Shown one piece after another: positions 14,874 to 23,543 of a stretch of 24,177 nucleotides of DNA (the stretch's first letter is position 1; each line of letters begins with the position of its first letter). The DNA comes from CAYXVJ01 sp964558445 (lineage in GTDB: Bacteria > Bacillota > Clostridia > Saccharofermentanales > Fastidiosipilaceae): contig CAZLEA010000025.1 in NCBI GenBank assembly GCA_964558445.1, positions 1 to 24,177 on the forward strand, written 5' to 3'. A program made the position numbers and the translations under genes. A model generated the notes under the pieces. The model saw only the letters and a list, made by a program, of their open reading frames with translations. It did not search any database and was not told where the DNA came from.

Positions 14874-15842
14874 TTAATACGAACGCGTATAATCGATGAT
14901 GTTTCTTGTCGGCTTACCCGTCTCTATGAAGTCGGCCAGATTCTCCACGATGATATCGGTCAAGCGATCGGCATAGTCCGGTCTCGAGCCCGAGATGTGG
15001 GGCGTGATCAAGACGTTCTCTTGTGCCCATAGCGCATGCTCCGGCGGCAGCGGTTCGGGATCGGTGACATCCAGCGCGGCAAATGCCGGTCGTCCCTCTC
15101 CAAGTGCCAATACCAAATCGTCTGTCACGACGGACGGTCCGCGCCCGACGTTGATGAAGACAGCATCGTCTCGCATATGGCGGAAGAAGTCACGGTCGAA
15201 ATAGTGGCGACTCTCATCCGTAAGCGGCAGGATACCGACAACGACATCGGCCTCGCCCAATACGGCTGCGGACTGTTCAAGCGTCACGATGCGGTCGAAG
15301 TGCCGGACCTCTCGTCCGCTACGATTCACACCGATAGTTCTCATACCGAAGCCCAGTCCGGCCAACATTGCAATCTGCTTACCGATTGCGCCTGTCCCAT
15401 AGATCAGCATCGTTTGGCCATGTAACAAGCCCGGCTTGATATCCTTGGCCCAGACCCGCTTCTCTTGTGCCCGGACAGAACGAATAATACCTCGCTCGTG
15501 ACCAAGCAGCATACCGAACACCGATTCGGCGATCGACTCGCTATGTACACCGCTCGCGTTCGTAAGCGTGATGCAAGACTTATGCATCCACTCCTGATTG
15601 AGACTATCCACACCGGCTGAGATCGTCTGTACCCAAGTGAGCCTATGCTTCTCTAGGGCTTCGAAGCGTTCTGCCGCCTTGTCGGACCAGCCGAGAACAG
15701 CATCAATCGTCCCCAGCGTCTCATCGTCCAGCGCATCCGGGTGCTCCGTGATGAACCGGACGCTTGGCGCAAGAAGGTTCATGCGCTCTACTTGCTCTTC
15801 TTGGAAGAACGGGTGTACCAATATCTTATAGTTCTTCTGCAT
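14874..15842 (-). CDS. D-isomer-specific 2-hydroxyacid dehydrogenase
   Basis: 322 residues. The family interconverts 2-oxoacids and D-2-hydroxyacids with NAD(P)H. The Rossmann motif GTGAIG is at 149-154. The catalytic residues are Arg234 (NVGRGP), Glu263 (DPEPLP) and His282 (TPHISGSRPDY). At the end of the second Rossmann strand the sequence is GVNRSGRE: Asn-Arg-Ser instead of an acidic residue. In this family that usually favours NADPH over NADH. The ATG is one base after the alpha-amylase TGA (TGA-G-ATG), so it is the third gene of the HAD-amylase unit. The substrate is unknown; a glyoxylate, hydroxypyruvate or 2-ketoacid reductase is possible. Confidence 0.9.
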   Translation of the reverse strand: MQKNYKILVHPFFQEEQVERMNLLAPSVRFITEHPDALDDETLGTIDAVLGWSDKAAERFEALEKHRLTWVQTISAGVDSLNQEWMHKSCITLTNASGVHSESIAESVFGMLLGHERGIIRSVRAQEKRVWAKDIKPGLLHGQTMLIYGTGAIGKQIAMLAGLGFGMRTIGVNRSGREVRHFDRIVTLEQSAAVLGEADVVVGILPLTDESRHYFDRDFFRHMRDDAVFINVGRGPSVVTDDLVLALGEGRPAFAALDVTDPEPLPPEHALWAQENVLITPHISGSRPDYADRLTDIIVENLADFIETGKPTRNIIDYTRSY

Positions 15843-15843
15843 C

Positions 15844-17328
15844 TCATTTATCCTCCACTTCCCATAGGTTTAGTGTCATCTTGTCTCTAAGCCAACAAGA
15901 GAGCGATGCCTCGGCAACAGGGAATTCGCCGAAGCCGTCCTCATCGATTGTAATCTTATCCTCCAAATTTCCGAGATAGTCCGCATAGACCTCCCCACTG
16001 AAGGCCTCGCCTACCTCTACTCGCACCACGGCTTCCGGCCCGTTCGAGAGGACGACGACCAGTGGCGGCGTACTCTCATCTGTCTCGCTTCGCCGCAGCC
16101 AAGCGATGCAGTTGGCAGATTCGGGGTAGTCGACTTGCTCTCCCCTCGCGTAGATTCGACGCAGACTCATGAGCTTGGCCAATACGGATTGCATCGAAAC
16201 GAGGCTCTCATCACCGGTTCCGAGATAGTCGCCGTAGAACACACAGGGGTAGCCTGCCTCGCGAAGCAAGATCAGAGCATATGCCTGTTGCTTAAACCAA
16301 GCATCCACCGGCGATTCCAGCGCCTGACCGGGCTGCGAGTCGTGATTCTCCACGAAGGTGACTGTATGAAGCGGATCCTTGGCCACCGCCGTCTGATCGA
16401 AGATCGTGCGCAGATCGAATTGCTCGCCCTCGACGGCAGCCTGGTGGAATTTGAAATGAAGCGCAACATCAAACAGCGTAAGGAGTTTACCGGTGTCATC
16501 CAGATATTCGTCTAATTGGTGCAGATTTGCATCCCAGTATTCGGCCACGAAGAAGAAGTCCGGACCGAAGCGCTCGCGCATCGCCTGTACGAAGTTGTGG
16601 ACGAAGCCTGCACTCATATGTTTGACCGCATCCATACGGAAGCCATCGCAGTTCGTCGTCTCGACAAACCAGATAGCCCAATTCAACAGATCTTCGACCA
16701 CTTCAGGATGCGCGAAATCCACATCGACACCCATCAGGTAGTCGAAGTTACCGTATTCCTTGGACACATCCTCTGCCCAATACTTATTCTCCCCGATGAA
16801 GCGAAATATCCCGGACTCATCGTTTCTGGCATCGTAGTCGCAAGCGGTGAAGTGGTACCAGTGCAGGGTCTTATCCGCATAGCGGCCGGCCCGACCGGGG
16901 AAGGTGAAGCGGGTCCATGCATCAATCTCGTAGGGATCCGATATCGCCTGCTCACGCTGATCCGGATCCATCTTCATAGCCATGACTGTCTCGGTCTCGT
17001 CCGCTCCGGAACGATGATTCAAGACGACATCCATATAGACTTGCAAGCCGTGATCGTGGCAGAGCTTGATACAAGCAAGCAATTCATCCTTACTCCCGTA
17101 CTTGGTCACGACCGAGCCCTTCTGGTCGAATTCACCCAGATCGTAGAGATCGTAGACGGCGTAACCCGTGTCGTGTATGCCCGCCTGGGCCTTGTAAACA
17201 GGTGGCAGCCAGATTGCCGTAACGCCTCTGGACGCGAGCTCGGGGATCAAGCCCATCAATCGTGCATAGTGTTTCCCGTCTGGCGGTAAATACCATTCGA
17301 ACGCTTGAAACATAATACCATTTAGCAT
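15844..17328 (-). CDS. Cytoplasmic alpha-amylase, glycoside hydrolase family 13
   Basis: 494 residues from ATG 17326-17328, which has AGGAGG four bases upstream. The frame is open another 100 codons upstream, but that part overlaps the HAD gene and is not amylase-like. The length matches the E. coli cytoplasmic enzyme AmyA (495). It starts NGIMFQAFEWYLPPDG. Conserved region I is DVVLNH (100-105). The catalytic nucleophile is Asp233 in GFRMDAVKH, the acid/base Glu263 in VAEYWD, and the transition-state stabiliser Asp330 in FVENHDS. With no signal peptide it should hydrolyse alpha-1,4-glucans inside the cell, such as imported maltodextrin or glycogen. The upstream HAD gene ends 20 bases before the start. 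Confidence 0.95.
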   Translation of the reverse strand: MLNGIMFQAFEWYLPPDGKHYARLMGLIPELASRGVTAIWLPPVYKAQAGIHDTGYAVYDLYDLGEFDQKGSVVTKYGSKDELLACIKLCHDHGLQVYMDVVLNHRSGADETETVMAMKMDPDQREQAISDPYEIDAWTRFTFPGRAGRYADKTLHWYHFTACDYDARNDESGIFRFIGENKYWAEDVSKEYGNFDYLMGVDVDFAHPEVVEDLLNWAIWFVETTNCDGFRMDAVKHMSAGFVHNFVQAMRERFGPDFFFVAEYWDANLHQLDEYLDDTGKLLTLFDVALHFKFHQAAVEGEQFDLRTIFDQTAVAKDPLHTVTFVENHDSQPGQALESPVDAWFKQQAYALILLREAGYPCVFYGDYLGTGDESLVSMQSVLAKLMSLRRIYARGEQVDYPESANCIAWLRRSETDESTPPLVVVLSNGPEAVVRVEVGEAFSGEVYADYLGNLEDKITIDEDGFGEFPVAEASLSCWLRDKMTLNLWEVEDK

Positions 17329-17348
17329 CGTGCCTCCTCTTGCGGATC

Positions 17349-18029
17349 CTAGTCCGTCTTGTGCTGCTTGACCCGTTCGCGTGCGATCGGCACACGAAGC
17401 TCGTTCATATCCACACAGTAGGCATCCGCCAAATCGATCAGATCCCTCTGTTCTTCTGCCAAGACGTCTTCTTGTACCAATACGGTATAGAAGCCGCCTT
17501 CCTTGGCGGACAAGAAGGAGGTCGCTGCATCCTCGAATACAGCCGTCTCTTCTGGTAAGCTGCCCATGAATTCCGCAGCCATATGATAGACCTCCGGCGT
17601 ACGCTTGCTGATACCCAGATCCGAGCAACTATAGACAGCCTCGAAATAAGGCAGCAGATTGTGCTTCAGGAGTGCCGGGCCTGCCAAGTCCATGGACGTC
17701 AGCGTAGCAAGCGTCATCCGCACGCCACGCTCCTTCAAATAATCCAAATAATCTCGGACACCTGCCTTGAGTTCCACATCCTCGATGAAGTGACGCAGCA
17801 TCCGCTCGCGGCCCATCTGGTGGATCGTATCGGCACTGTCTTGTACACCGAAACGCTCTTGCATATACGCCACGACTTCCGAGAAGCGCATCCCCTCCAC
17901 CGCGGCTTGATAATCATCCGGTATAGTGATGCCTTGGCTCTCCAAATAAGCCCGATCCAAGTTGTGCCAATACGCCATGGAATCCAGTAGTGTTCCATCC
18001 ATATCGAAGATTACATAACGCTTATCCAT
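17349..18029 (-). CDS. HAD-family hydrolase (phosphatase or beta-phosphoglucomutase-like)
   Basis: 226 residues. HAD motif I is FDMDGT, with nucleophile Asp9 and Asp11. A helical cap of about 65 residues follows, then motif II in the region LATLTS, a Lys in GISKRTPEVY (motif III) and FEDA (motif IV). This arrangement fits subfamily I enzymes that dephosphorylate small sugar phosphates or isomerise beta-glucose 1-phosphate. Position directly upstream of an alpha-amylase favours a sugar phosphate, but beta-phosphoglucomutase itself is not shown. A weak GAGGT site lies about 12 bases before the ATG, longer than usual. It is the first gene of a three-gene unit. Confidence 0.85.
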   Translation of the reverse strand: MDKRYVIFDMDGTLLDSMAYWHNLDRAYLESQGITIPDDYQAAVEGMRFSEVVAYMQERFGVQDSADTIHQMGRERMLRHFIEDVELKAGVRDYLDYLKERGVRMTLATLTSMDLAGPALLKHNLLPYFEAVYSCSDLGISKRTPEVYHMAAEFMGSLPEETAVFEDAATSFLSAKEGGFYTVLVQEDVLAEEQRDLIDLADAYCVDMNELRVPIARERVKQHKTD

Positions 18030-18068
18030 ACGTAAATTCTTACCTCTTTTACAAATGTTCTAATCGCC

Positions 18069-18077
18069 ATTCTAGCA
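18069..18077 (-). promoter_or_regulatory. Candidate extended -10 promoter element for the HAD-amylase unit
   Basis: On the minus strand TGC-TAGAAT forms an extended -10 element about 40 bases upstream of the HAD start. No good -35 is present at the right distance, which extended -10 promoters can tolerate. The unit sits downstream of the rnf terminator and so needs its own promoter. Confidence 0.4.
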
Positions 18078-18136
18078 CACAGCGGTGTTTCGCTTCGTTA
18101 CGAGGCTGTAAATGATACGTACCGGTTGGTTACAAA

Positions 18137-18178
18137 AGAGACGAGCGAAACCGTCATCCGACTGTCCCACTCGTCTCT
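18137..18178 (-). terminator. Intrinsic terminator of the rnf operon
   Basis: A perfect nine-base-pair stem, AGAGACGAG and CTCGTCTCT, closes a 24-base loop and is followed on the minus strand by TTTTG. It begins 29 bases after the rnfB stop. The loop is long for an intrinsic terminator and the T-run is short, so efficiency may be moderate. Confidence 0.65.
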
Positions 18179-18207
18179 CTTGGTACGTTTACTCGCGTAA
18201 GTTTCGT

Positions 18208-19266
18208 TTATGTTTGATCCTTCTTCTCGTCTGTCATGCGACCCGTCTGTGCGATGGTCGCAAGATCCGAGCTGTCCTTGATCGGGCGCTTCGGCAGATC
18301 GATCGTCGATTTCGCGGCATCCTCGCCTGCCTTGATCCGAACCGAAGTCGATTCGGGATCGATCTTCGCCGCGGTCTTGGCCGGTCGCTCCTTGGATTTC
18401 TCGACGATGACGATCGGCTCCGGCGGATTCTCGATATCGATAATCGCGTTTGTCGGACAGACCTTGGCGCAAGCGCCGCAGTTCGTACACTTCGCGAAGT
18501 CGATATAAGCCAGCGGTCCGTTCATCGTGATCGCGTCGACCGGACAGGCCTTGACGCAGAGCGTACAGCCGATACAGCCGATCGTGCAATACTTCTTGAC
18601 TGCAGGTCCGCGATCTTCTGAACGACAGAGGACCGTGAAGCGAATATCGTGATCGACCATCTCGATAAGCGACTTCGGACAGGCTGCCACGCACTTGCGA
18701 CAAGACTTGCACTTCGCGGGATTGATCACAGCGATCTCGTCGACGATATCAATCGCATCAAAGGGGCAGGCACGCACGCAGTCCCCGTGGCCAAGACAGC
18801 CGTAAGGACAGGCCTTGTGGCCGTCATAGAGCTGGGCGGCTGCCGCACAGGTCTTGATGCCCTGGTAGACGAACTTCTCGGTCGCCTTGTTACAATTGCC
18901 CTGACAGCGAACCCTTGCGATCTGCAGCTTGCGCTCGGACGTGTTCTGTGAGCCCATAATCGAAGCAATACTGCTCACCACGCCCGCACCGCCCGGTACA
19001 CAGAGGTTGATACCGGCTTCGCCACTTGCAACCGCTTCCGCATAGGCATCGCAGCCGACATAACCGCAGGCGCCGCAATTGACACCGGGCAAGACTTCTC
19101 TTACCTCATCAACCTTCGGGTCTGAGGGTACATGGAAAATCTTGGCGGCAAACGTCAAGAGCACGCCGGACGCGGCACCGAGTCCGCACATGATGAGAAC
19201 CGGGGTCACGATGGCGGCAAGACCGCTCGCAGCCATAGCTTGTTGAATACTAAATAAGTCGTACAT
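18208..19266 (-). CDS. rnfB: Rnf complex subunit RnfB, multi-iron-sulfur protein
   Basis: 352 residues. RnfB is the likely ferredoxin-oxidising entry subunit of the membrane Rnf complex (ferredoxin:NAD+ oxidoreductase). An N-terminal membrane anchor is at about 15-42. The first cluster site is C64-x2-C67-x4-C72-x16-C89 (CGACGYVGC), diagnostic of RnfB. Several ferredoxin-type sites follow: C153/C157/C163/C167, C186/C189/C192/C196, C231/C234/C237/C241 and C260/C263/C266/C270, plus additional cysteines (C121, C125, C140, C214, C227). The last 65 or so residues are a Lys/Pro/Asp-rich extension without cysteines, probably disordered. The upstream gene rnfA ends 15 bases before it. It is the final gene of the operon. 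Confidence 0.96.
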   Translation of the reverse strand: MYDLFSIQQAMAASGLAAIVTPVLIMCGLGAASGVLLTFAAKIFHVPSDPKVDEVREVLPGVNCGACGYVGCDAYAEAVASGEAGINLCVPGGAGVVSSIASIMGSQNTSERKLQIARVRCQGNCNKATEKFVYQGIKTCAAAAQLYDGHKACPYGCLGHGDCVRACPFDAIDIVDEIAVINPAKCKSCRKCVAACPKSLIEMVDHDIRFTVLCRSEDRGPAVKKYCTIGCIGCTLCVKACPVDAITMNGPLAYIDFAKCTNCGACAKVCPTNAIIDIENPPEPIVIVEKSKERPAKTAAKIDPESTSVRIKAGEDAAKSTIDLPKRPIKDSSDLATIAQTGRMTDEKKDQT

Positions 19267-19281
19267 CCGTCATTCTCCTCT

Positions 19282-19869
19282 CTAGAACCGCATGCCTTGG
19301 AAGCCGAAGAAGGCCAAGGAGACCAAGCTAGCAGCGATCAAGGACGATGGGAAGCCCTTCAAGACCTCGGGGATATCGGCGCTCTCCATGCGCTCGCGGA
19401 TACCCGAGAAGAGCAAGATGGCAACGAGGAAACCGATGCCCGAGAAGGCACCGTTAGCGACGGCCCAGCCGAAACTCATGCCGTCTTGTACGTTAACCAG
19501 CGCCACACCGAGCACGGCACAGTTCGTCGTGATGAGCGGCAGGTAGACACCTAGCGACTTGTAGATAGCATCCGACGTCTTTTTGATGAAGAGCTCGACG
19601 AATTGGACGAGCGCCGCAATCAGCAGGATAAAGGAGAGCGTCTGCAGGTACTCGAGTCCGAAGCGCTCCAACAAGAAGTGATTAATCGTCCACGTCGCGG
19701 CAGAGGCCAGCGTCATGACGAAGGTGACAGCAGCACCCATGGAGATCGCCGTCTCGGTCCGCTTGGATACACCGAGGAAGGGGCAGATACCCAGGAACTG
19801 AACAAGGATCACGTTCTCGATAAACACCGCGGTAATCAAGGCGGTAAACAGTGATGGTATGAAATTCAT
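19282..19869 (-). CDS. rnfA: Rnf complex membrane subunit RnfA
   Basis: 195 residues, almost all hydrophobic, with about six membrane helices. It starts with the family pattern ALITAVFIENVILVQFLGICPFLGVSK. RnfA and RnfE are homologous membrane subunits of opposite topology that form the ion-translocating core and can hold an iron-sulfur centre between them. The Cys in GICPFLG and the Cys in TTNCAVLGVAL fit that site. Its position between rnfE and rnfB with 15-base gaps is the standard clostridial order. Length is normal. Confidence 0.96.
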   Translation of the reverse strand: MNFIPSLFTALITAVFIENVILVQFLGICPFLGVSKRTETAISMGAAVTFVMTLASAATWTINHFLLERFGLEYLQTLSFILLIAALVQFVELFIKKTSDAIYKSLGVYLPLITTNCAVLGVALVNVQDGMSFGWAVANGAFSGIGFLVAILLFSGIRERMESADIPEVLKGFPSSLIAASLVSLAFFGFQGMRF

Positions 19870-19884
19870 ATAATCTCCCTCCCC

Positions 19885-20547
19885 TTACTGCCCGCTCTTG
19901 GCGGCAAGCGAATCGCGCGCGCGATCGGCTTCGTCTCGGAAGGTCTTGAGGTCAACCTTGACCAATTGCAGCTTGTTCATCAAACCGATGAGCACACCGA
20001 AGGTCAGGAAGCCACCGGGTGGCAGAATCATCATGATCATCGGGCTATACGCTTCTCCGAAGAGAGCCAGACCGAAGAAGCTGCCGTTACCGAGAATCTC
20101 GCGAATACTGCCCATCAAGAAGAGGGCTATCGTGAAGCCTATACCCATACCGACTGCATCGAGGGCGGCGTAGCCTACGGCGTTCTTGCTTGCAAAGGCC
20201 TCCGCACGTCCCAGAATAATGCAGTTCACAACGATGAGCGGGATATAGATGCCCAGCGCCTTGTAGATGTCCGGCAGATAAGCTTGCATCAAGAGCTGCA
20301 CGATCGTCGTGAAGCCCGCAATGATGACGACATAAGACGGAATTCTGACCTTGTCCGGAATCACGTTTCTAAGCAGCGAGATCAAGACGTTTGATCCCAG
20401 GAGTACGGCGAGCGTCGCCACACCCATACCGATACCGTTTATCGCGGCAGTCGTGACCGCAAGCGTCGGGCAGGTACCGAGTACCAAGCGCAAGACCGGG
20501 TTCTCCCCGATAATGCCGTTCTTCAGTGTATCTGTAGCCTTACTCAT
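19885..20547 (-). CDS. rnfE: Rnf complex membrane subunit RnfE
   Basis: 220 residues with about six membrane helices. Near the N-terminus are NGIIGENPVLRLVLGTCPTLAVTT and further in LIVVNCIILGRAEAFAS, both typical of RnfE and paired with the matching cysteines of RnfA. The C-terminal 30 residues are charged. Its start codon overlaps the rnfG stop by four bases (ATGA), indicating coupled translation and close stoichiometry. It is a core membrane subunit of the Rnf ion pump. Confidence 0.96.
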   Translation of the reverse strand: MSKATDTLKNGIIGENPVLRLVLGTCPTLAVTTAAINGIGMGVATLAVLLGSNVLISLLRNVIPDKVRIPSYVVIIAGFTTIVQLLMQAYLPDIYKALGIYIPLIVVNCIILGRAEAFASKNAVGYAALDAVGMGIGFTIALFLMGSIREILGNGSFFGLALFGEAYSPMIMMILPPGGFLTFGVLIGLMNKLQLVKVDLKTFRDEADRARDSLAAKSGQ

Positions 20548-21143
20548 TTGCCTACCCCCTTCTCTACCAGGATCTGTGCTGTACGAAGTGCAGCATTGGC
20601 CGCTCTCGTGACCGCATTCGAGCTGATGGTCGCAGCAGAGATCGCTTCGATCTCACTGTTCGGATCCGTTACCAGCTTCACGACCGTGAGTGTAGCCCCC
20701 GTGCCGCCCGTGCCCGCGAACTGTTCGTAGAAGTTCGCGTCGCCAATATGAGCACCGAGACCCGGCGTCTCACTCGACTCCGTGATACGAAGACCGGAGA
20801 TCTCTGTCTTGTCCGCCGTGACACCGATAATTGATCGGATCGCAGCGCCGTAGCCGTTGGTCTCGGCGTCGAACACATAGCCGACGAGTTCGCTGCCGCT
20901 ATAAGCGCCATAGACCGCGAGGATCACGCCCTCAGTATCGGCCGCTTCCTCACCCTCCAACAATTCGAAACGATCGGCATCGGCCATGACGGCCATACGG
21001 GCTTCACCGGCCGCCTCCTCTGCTCGAACAGCGATCGTATCCTTGGTCACCGAATAGACCAGAGCCAGGAGGAAGGTTGTTACCAGGCAGATCGCAAACA
21101 GGGATATGGTTGGGAAATACTTCTCTTTGAATCCATTAGTCAT
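20544..21143 (-). CDS. rnfG: Rnf complex subunit RnfG, covalent FMN-binding
   Basis: 199 residues. One N-terminal membrane helix (about 13-32) is followed by an extracytoplasmic FMN domain. SSETPGLG (123-130) is a family signature. The flavinylation site is SAATISS, so Thr172 should carry FMN. The usual motif is SGAT; here the second residue is Ala. The flavin transferase ApbE that attaches FMN is not in the window. The gene overlaps rnfD by eight bases and rnfE by four. Confidence 0.95.
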   Translation of the reverse strand: MTNGFKEKYFPTISLFAICLVTTFLLALVYSVTKDTIAVRAEEAAGEARMAVMADADRFELLEGEEAADTEGVILAVYGAYSGSELVGYVFDAETNGYGAAIRSIIGVTADKTEISGLRITESSETPGLGAHIGDANFYEQFAGTGGTGATLTVVKLVTDPNSEIEAISAATISSNAVTRAANAALRTAQILVEKGVGK

Positions 21144-22191
21144 GTTTCACCTTCTTCACTCCGAATGCACGAGGCACGATGAGCCGGTCGATCAGCGGCA
21201 CACAGAGATTCATCATCAAGACCGCATAAGTCACACCCTCGGGGTATGAGCCGAAGGCACGGATCACTACCGTTAGGAAACCCGCTGCCGCAGCGAAGAT
21301 AATCTGGCCTGCTGTCGTCATCGGAGACGTACTGTAATCCGTCACCATGAAGAAGGCGACGAAGAGCACACCGCCGAACATCAACTCGGCGAGAACGTTA
21401 CCCGTGAAGAGTCCGCCGTTACCCAGCCATAGCCAAGCAAAAAACGAGAACGAACCCAAGAACACCAGCGGCATCAAGGGTCTGATCACCTTGCGAACAA
21501 ACAGATACGTCGCAGCAAGCAAGATCGCAAACACAGAGACCTCGCCGATTACGCCGGTTGCATAGCCGAAGAACTTGGCGAGAAACTCGGTTGAGTTCGC
21601 CGGCCAGGAGCCGAGTACACCGTCTATGCTAGCCAGAGGCGTCGCAACACTAGATGCGTCCGCGGTGCCGCCGGATGCGATATCGGCTACATGGAAGCCT
21701 ATCGACTGTGCCTGCTTGGCAAGCCAGGGAATCCAGCTGTCTTGCATCTCTCTGGAAGGAGAGAATGTAGTCATTAGAGCAGGCCAGGATGCGACCAGCA
21801 TCGCACGTGCGGCCAGCGCCGGGTTCACGAAGTTCTGACCGATACCGCCAAACAGGCACTTGACCACCAAGATGGCGAACACGGAGCCAATCAGCGGTAA
21901 CCAGAGCGGTACGCCGGCAGGTAGCGACAGGCCGAGCAAGAGCCCGGTTACGACCGCACTGCCGTCCGTAATCGTCAGTTTCTTCTTCAACAATTTAGTG
22001 AAGAGATACTCCGTTAGTACCGCACCACCGACCGACATCACCAAGACTGCAAGCGTATACCAACCGAATTGATAGACACCGACCAGAACGAGCGGCACCA
22101 AGGCGATCGAGACATCCGTCATGATACTTCGAGTCGACAATTTCGTACGAATATGCGGAGACGAACGGGCCGTCAAGAATAAACCATCCAT
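21136..22191 (-). CDS. rnfD: Rnf complex membrane subunit RnfD, covalent FMN-binding
   Basis: 351 residues with roughly nine or ten membrane segments. The N-terminal SSPHIRTKLSTRSIMTDV is the family start. GGIGQNFVNPALAARA (115-130) is strongly conserved. The flavinylation motif is seen as DASSVATPL (178-186), making Thr184 the likely FMN attachment site; the family motif is S-G-A-T, here S-V-A-T. It begins two bases after the rnfC stop, and its end overlaps the start of rnfG. Role: membrane electron transfer linked to ion movement. Confidence 0.96.
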   Translation of the reverse strand: MDGLFLTARSSPHIRTKLSTRSIMTDVSIALVPLVLVGVYQFGWYTLAVLVMSVGGAVLTEYLFTKLLKKKLTITDGSAVVTGLLLGLSLPAGVPLWLPLIGSVFAILVVKCLFGGIGQNFVNPALAARAMLVASWPALMTTFSPSREMQDSWIPWLAKQAQSIGFHVADIASGGTADASSVATPLASIDGVLGSWPANSTEFLAKFFGYATGVIGEVSVFAILLAATYLFVRKVIRPLMPLVFLGSFSFFAWLWLGNGGLFTGNVLAELMFGGVLFVAFFMVTDYSTSPMTTAGQIIFAAAAGFLTVVIRAFGSYPEGVTYAVLMMNLCVPLIDRLIVPRAFGVKKVKHD

Positions 22192-22193
22192 AC

Positions 22194-23543
22194 TTACACC
22201 CCCGCCTTCGTTTGTTCTACCTTGGCCTTGCGAGCCGCGGCTGCCCTGAGCTCCGCCTTACCCAAGCGGAAGGATTGCACGAGGTTTCTAGCCGCCGGAC
22301 AAGCATAGCTGCAGCAACCGCACTCGATACAAGACATCAAGTGATAGCGCTCGTCTGCTTCCGAGACCTTGCCCTGCAAGATCTTGTTGTTCAATTCCAA
22401 GGGCAAAAGACCCATCGGACACACCCGTACGCACGCCCCGCAGCGGATACAAGGAGACTCGTCCATGCTGTCAACCGCCTTGTCCGTTAGGGCCAAGATG
22501 GCATTCGATTGCTTCAGGATCGCGGTGTCGAGCGTGAATTGGCCGACACCGTTCATCGGGCCGCCCATGATGACTCTGCTAGGCGGCACCTTCAGTCCGC
22601 CGACGAAGTCCAACAGATCAGAGACAAGCGTGCCGACCGGTAAGATGACGTTCTTCTCAGCCGTGAGTGCATCACCGGCCACCGTCACGCGCCTCGTTAC
22701 GAGCGGCATGCCGGTCTCCAAATAGGTATGCACATAGGATACGGTGCTGATACTGAGGACTAGCACGCCGATCGAGGAGGGCAATTGGCCCGCTTCGACC
22801 ACGCGCCCCGTGATCGTGTAGATCAACTGCTTCTCGCCGCCCTGGGGGTAACGCGTCTTCATGGACACGACATCGATCTTCGGATGCTTCTCGGCTGCCT
22901 CGATCAAACGATCGATCGCCTTGCGCTTATTGTCCTCGATACCGATTATCGCGCGCGGTATGCCGGTCATGTGGAGAACATCGTCTATACCCTTCAGAAT
23001 ATTCTGCGTATTCTCGATCATCTCGCGATAATCCGAAGATATATACGGTTCACACTCGGCGCCGTTGATAATCAGCGTGTCGAACTTGTGGCCGGGGGGC
23101 GGTGTCAGCTTGAACCAAGTGGGGAAACCCGCGCCGCCGAGCCCTACCAGGCCGGAATCGCGGATCGCCTGAATCATCTCGGCAGGCTCTCTTGTCTCGA
23201 TCGGTTTGATGTCGGGGGCATCCTCTTGTTCCTCATCGGGCTTAATCGCAACCGATACGACATGGCGTCCGCCTGCATAGAGCATCGGGCCGACCGCGGT
23301 CACGAGACCGGATGCGCTCGCATGGACCGGAGTTGAGATCCTGTCCTTGGGTTCACCGATCAACTGGCCGCGCAGTACGCGATCCCCCTTCTTCACGATC
23401 GGTGTACACGGTGCGCCGATATGTTGTTGCATCGGGATCACCAGCTTCTCCGGCATGGGCATGTATATACTTGCTTCTTGTTGCGTATGCTTATTGCTGG
23501 GTGGATGGATACCACCTCGGAAGGCCTTCAAGGTCTTCAACAT
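22194..23543 (-). CDS. rnfC: Rnf complex subunit RnfC, NADH-binding
   Basis: 449 residues. RnfC is the peripheral subunit that exchanges electrons with NAD(H). It starts FRGGIHPPSNK, followed by a barrel-sandwich domain. The glycine-rich GLVGLGGAGFPTWFK (131-145) and NGAECEPYISSD (160-171) are the nucleotide- and flavin-binding region. Two four-iron cluster motifs are at C365/C368/C371/C375 and C405/C408/C411/C415. The ATG has GGAGGG eight bases upstream. It is the first gene of the rnfCDGEAB operon, preceded by a good promoter. The length is usual for clostridial RnfC, without a long C-terminal repeat extension. Confidence 0.97.
   Translation of the reverse strand: MLKTLKAFRGGIHPPSNKHTQQEASIYMPMPEKLVIPMQQHIGAPCTPIVKKGDRVLRGQLIGEPKDRISTPVHASASGLVTAVGPMLYAGGRHVVSVAIKPDEEQEDAPDIKPIETREPAEMIQAIRDSGLVGLGGAGFPTWFKLTPPPGHKFDTLIINGAECEPYISSDYREMIENTQNILKGIDDVLHMTGIPRAIIGIEDNKRKAIDRLIEAAEKHPKIDVVSMKTRYPQGGEKQLIYTITGRVVEAGQLPSSIGVLVLSISTVSYVHTYLETGMPLVTRRVTVAGDALTAEKNVILPVGTLVSDLLDFVGGLKVPPSRVIMGGPMNGVGQFTLDTAILKQSNAILALTDKAVDSMDESPCIRCGACVRVCPMGLLPLELNNKILQGKVSEADERYHLMSCIECGCCSYACPAARNLVQSFRLGKAELRAAAARKAKVEQTKAGV

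Noticed and set aside
17329..17628. A 100-codon upstream extension of the alpha-amylase frame
   Set aside because: It overlaps the HAD gene, is Arg/Gly/Cys-rich and unlike amylases. A strong AGGAGG sits in front of the ATG at 17326-17328.
18098..18712. A 204-codon minus-strand frame overlapping rnfB and its terminator
   Set aside because: It is in another frame of rnfB, with an unnatural Arg/Ser composition, and it crosses a terminator hairpin.
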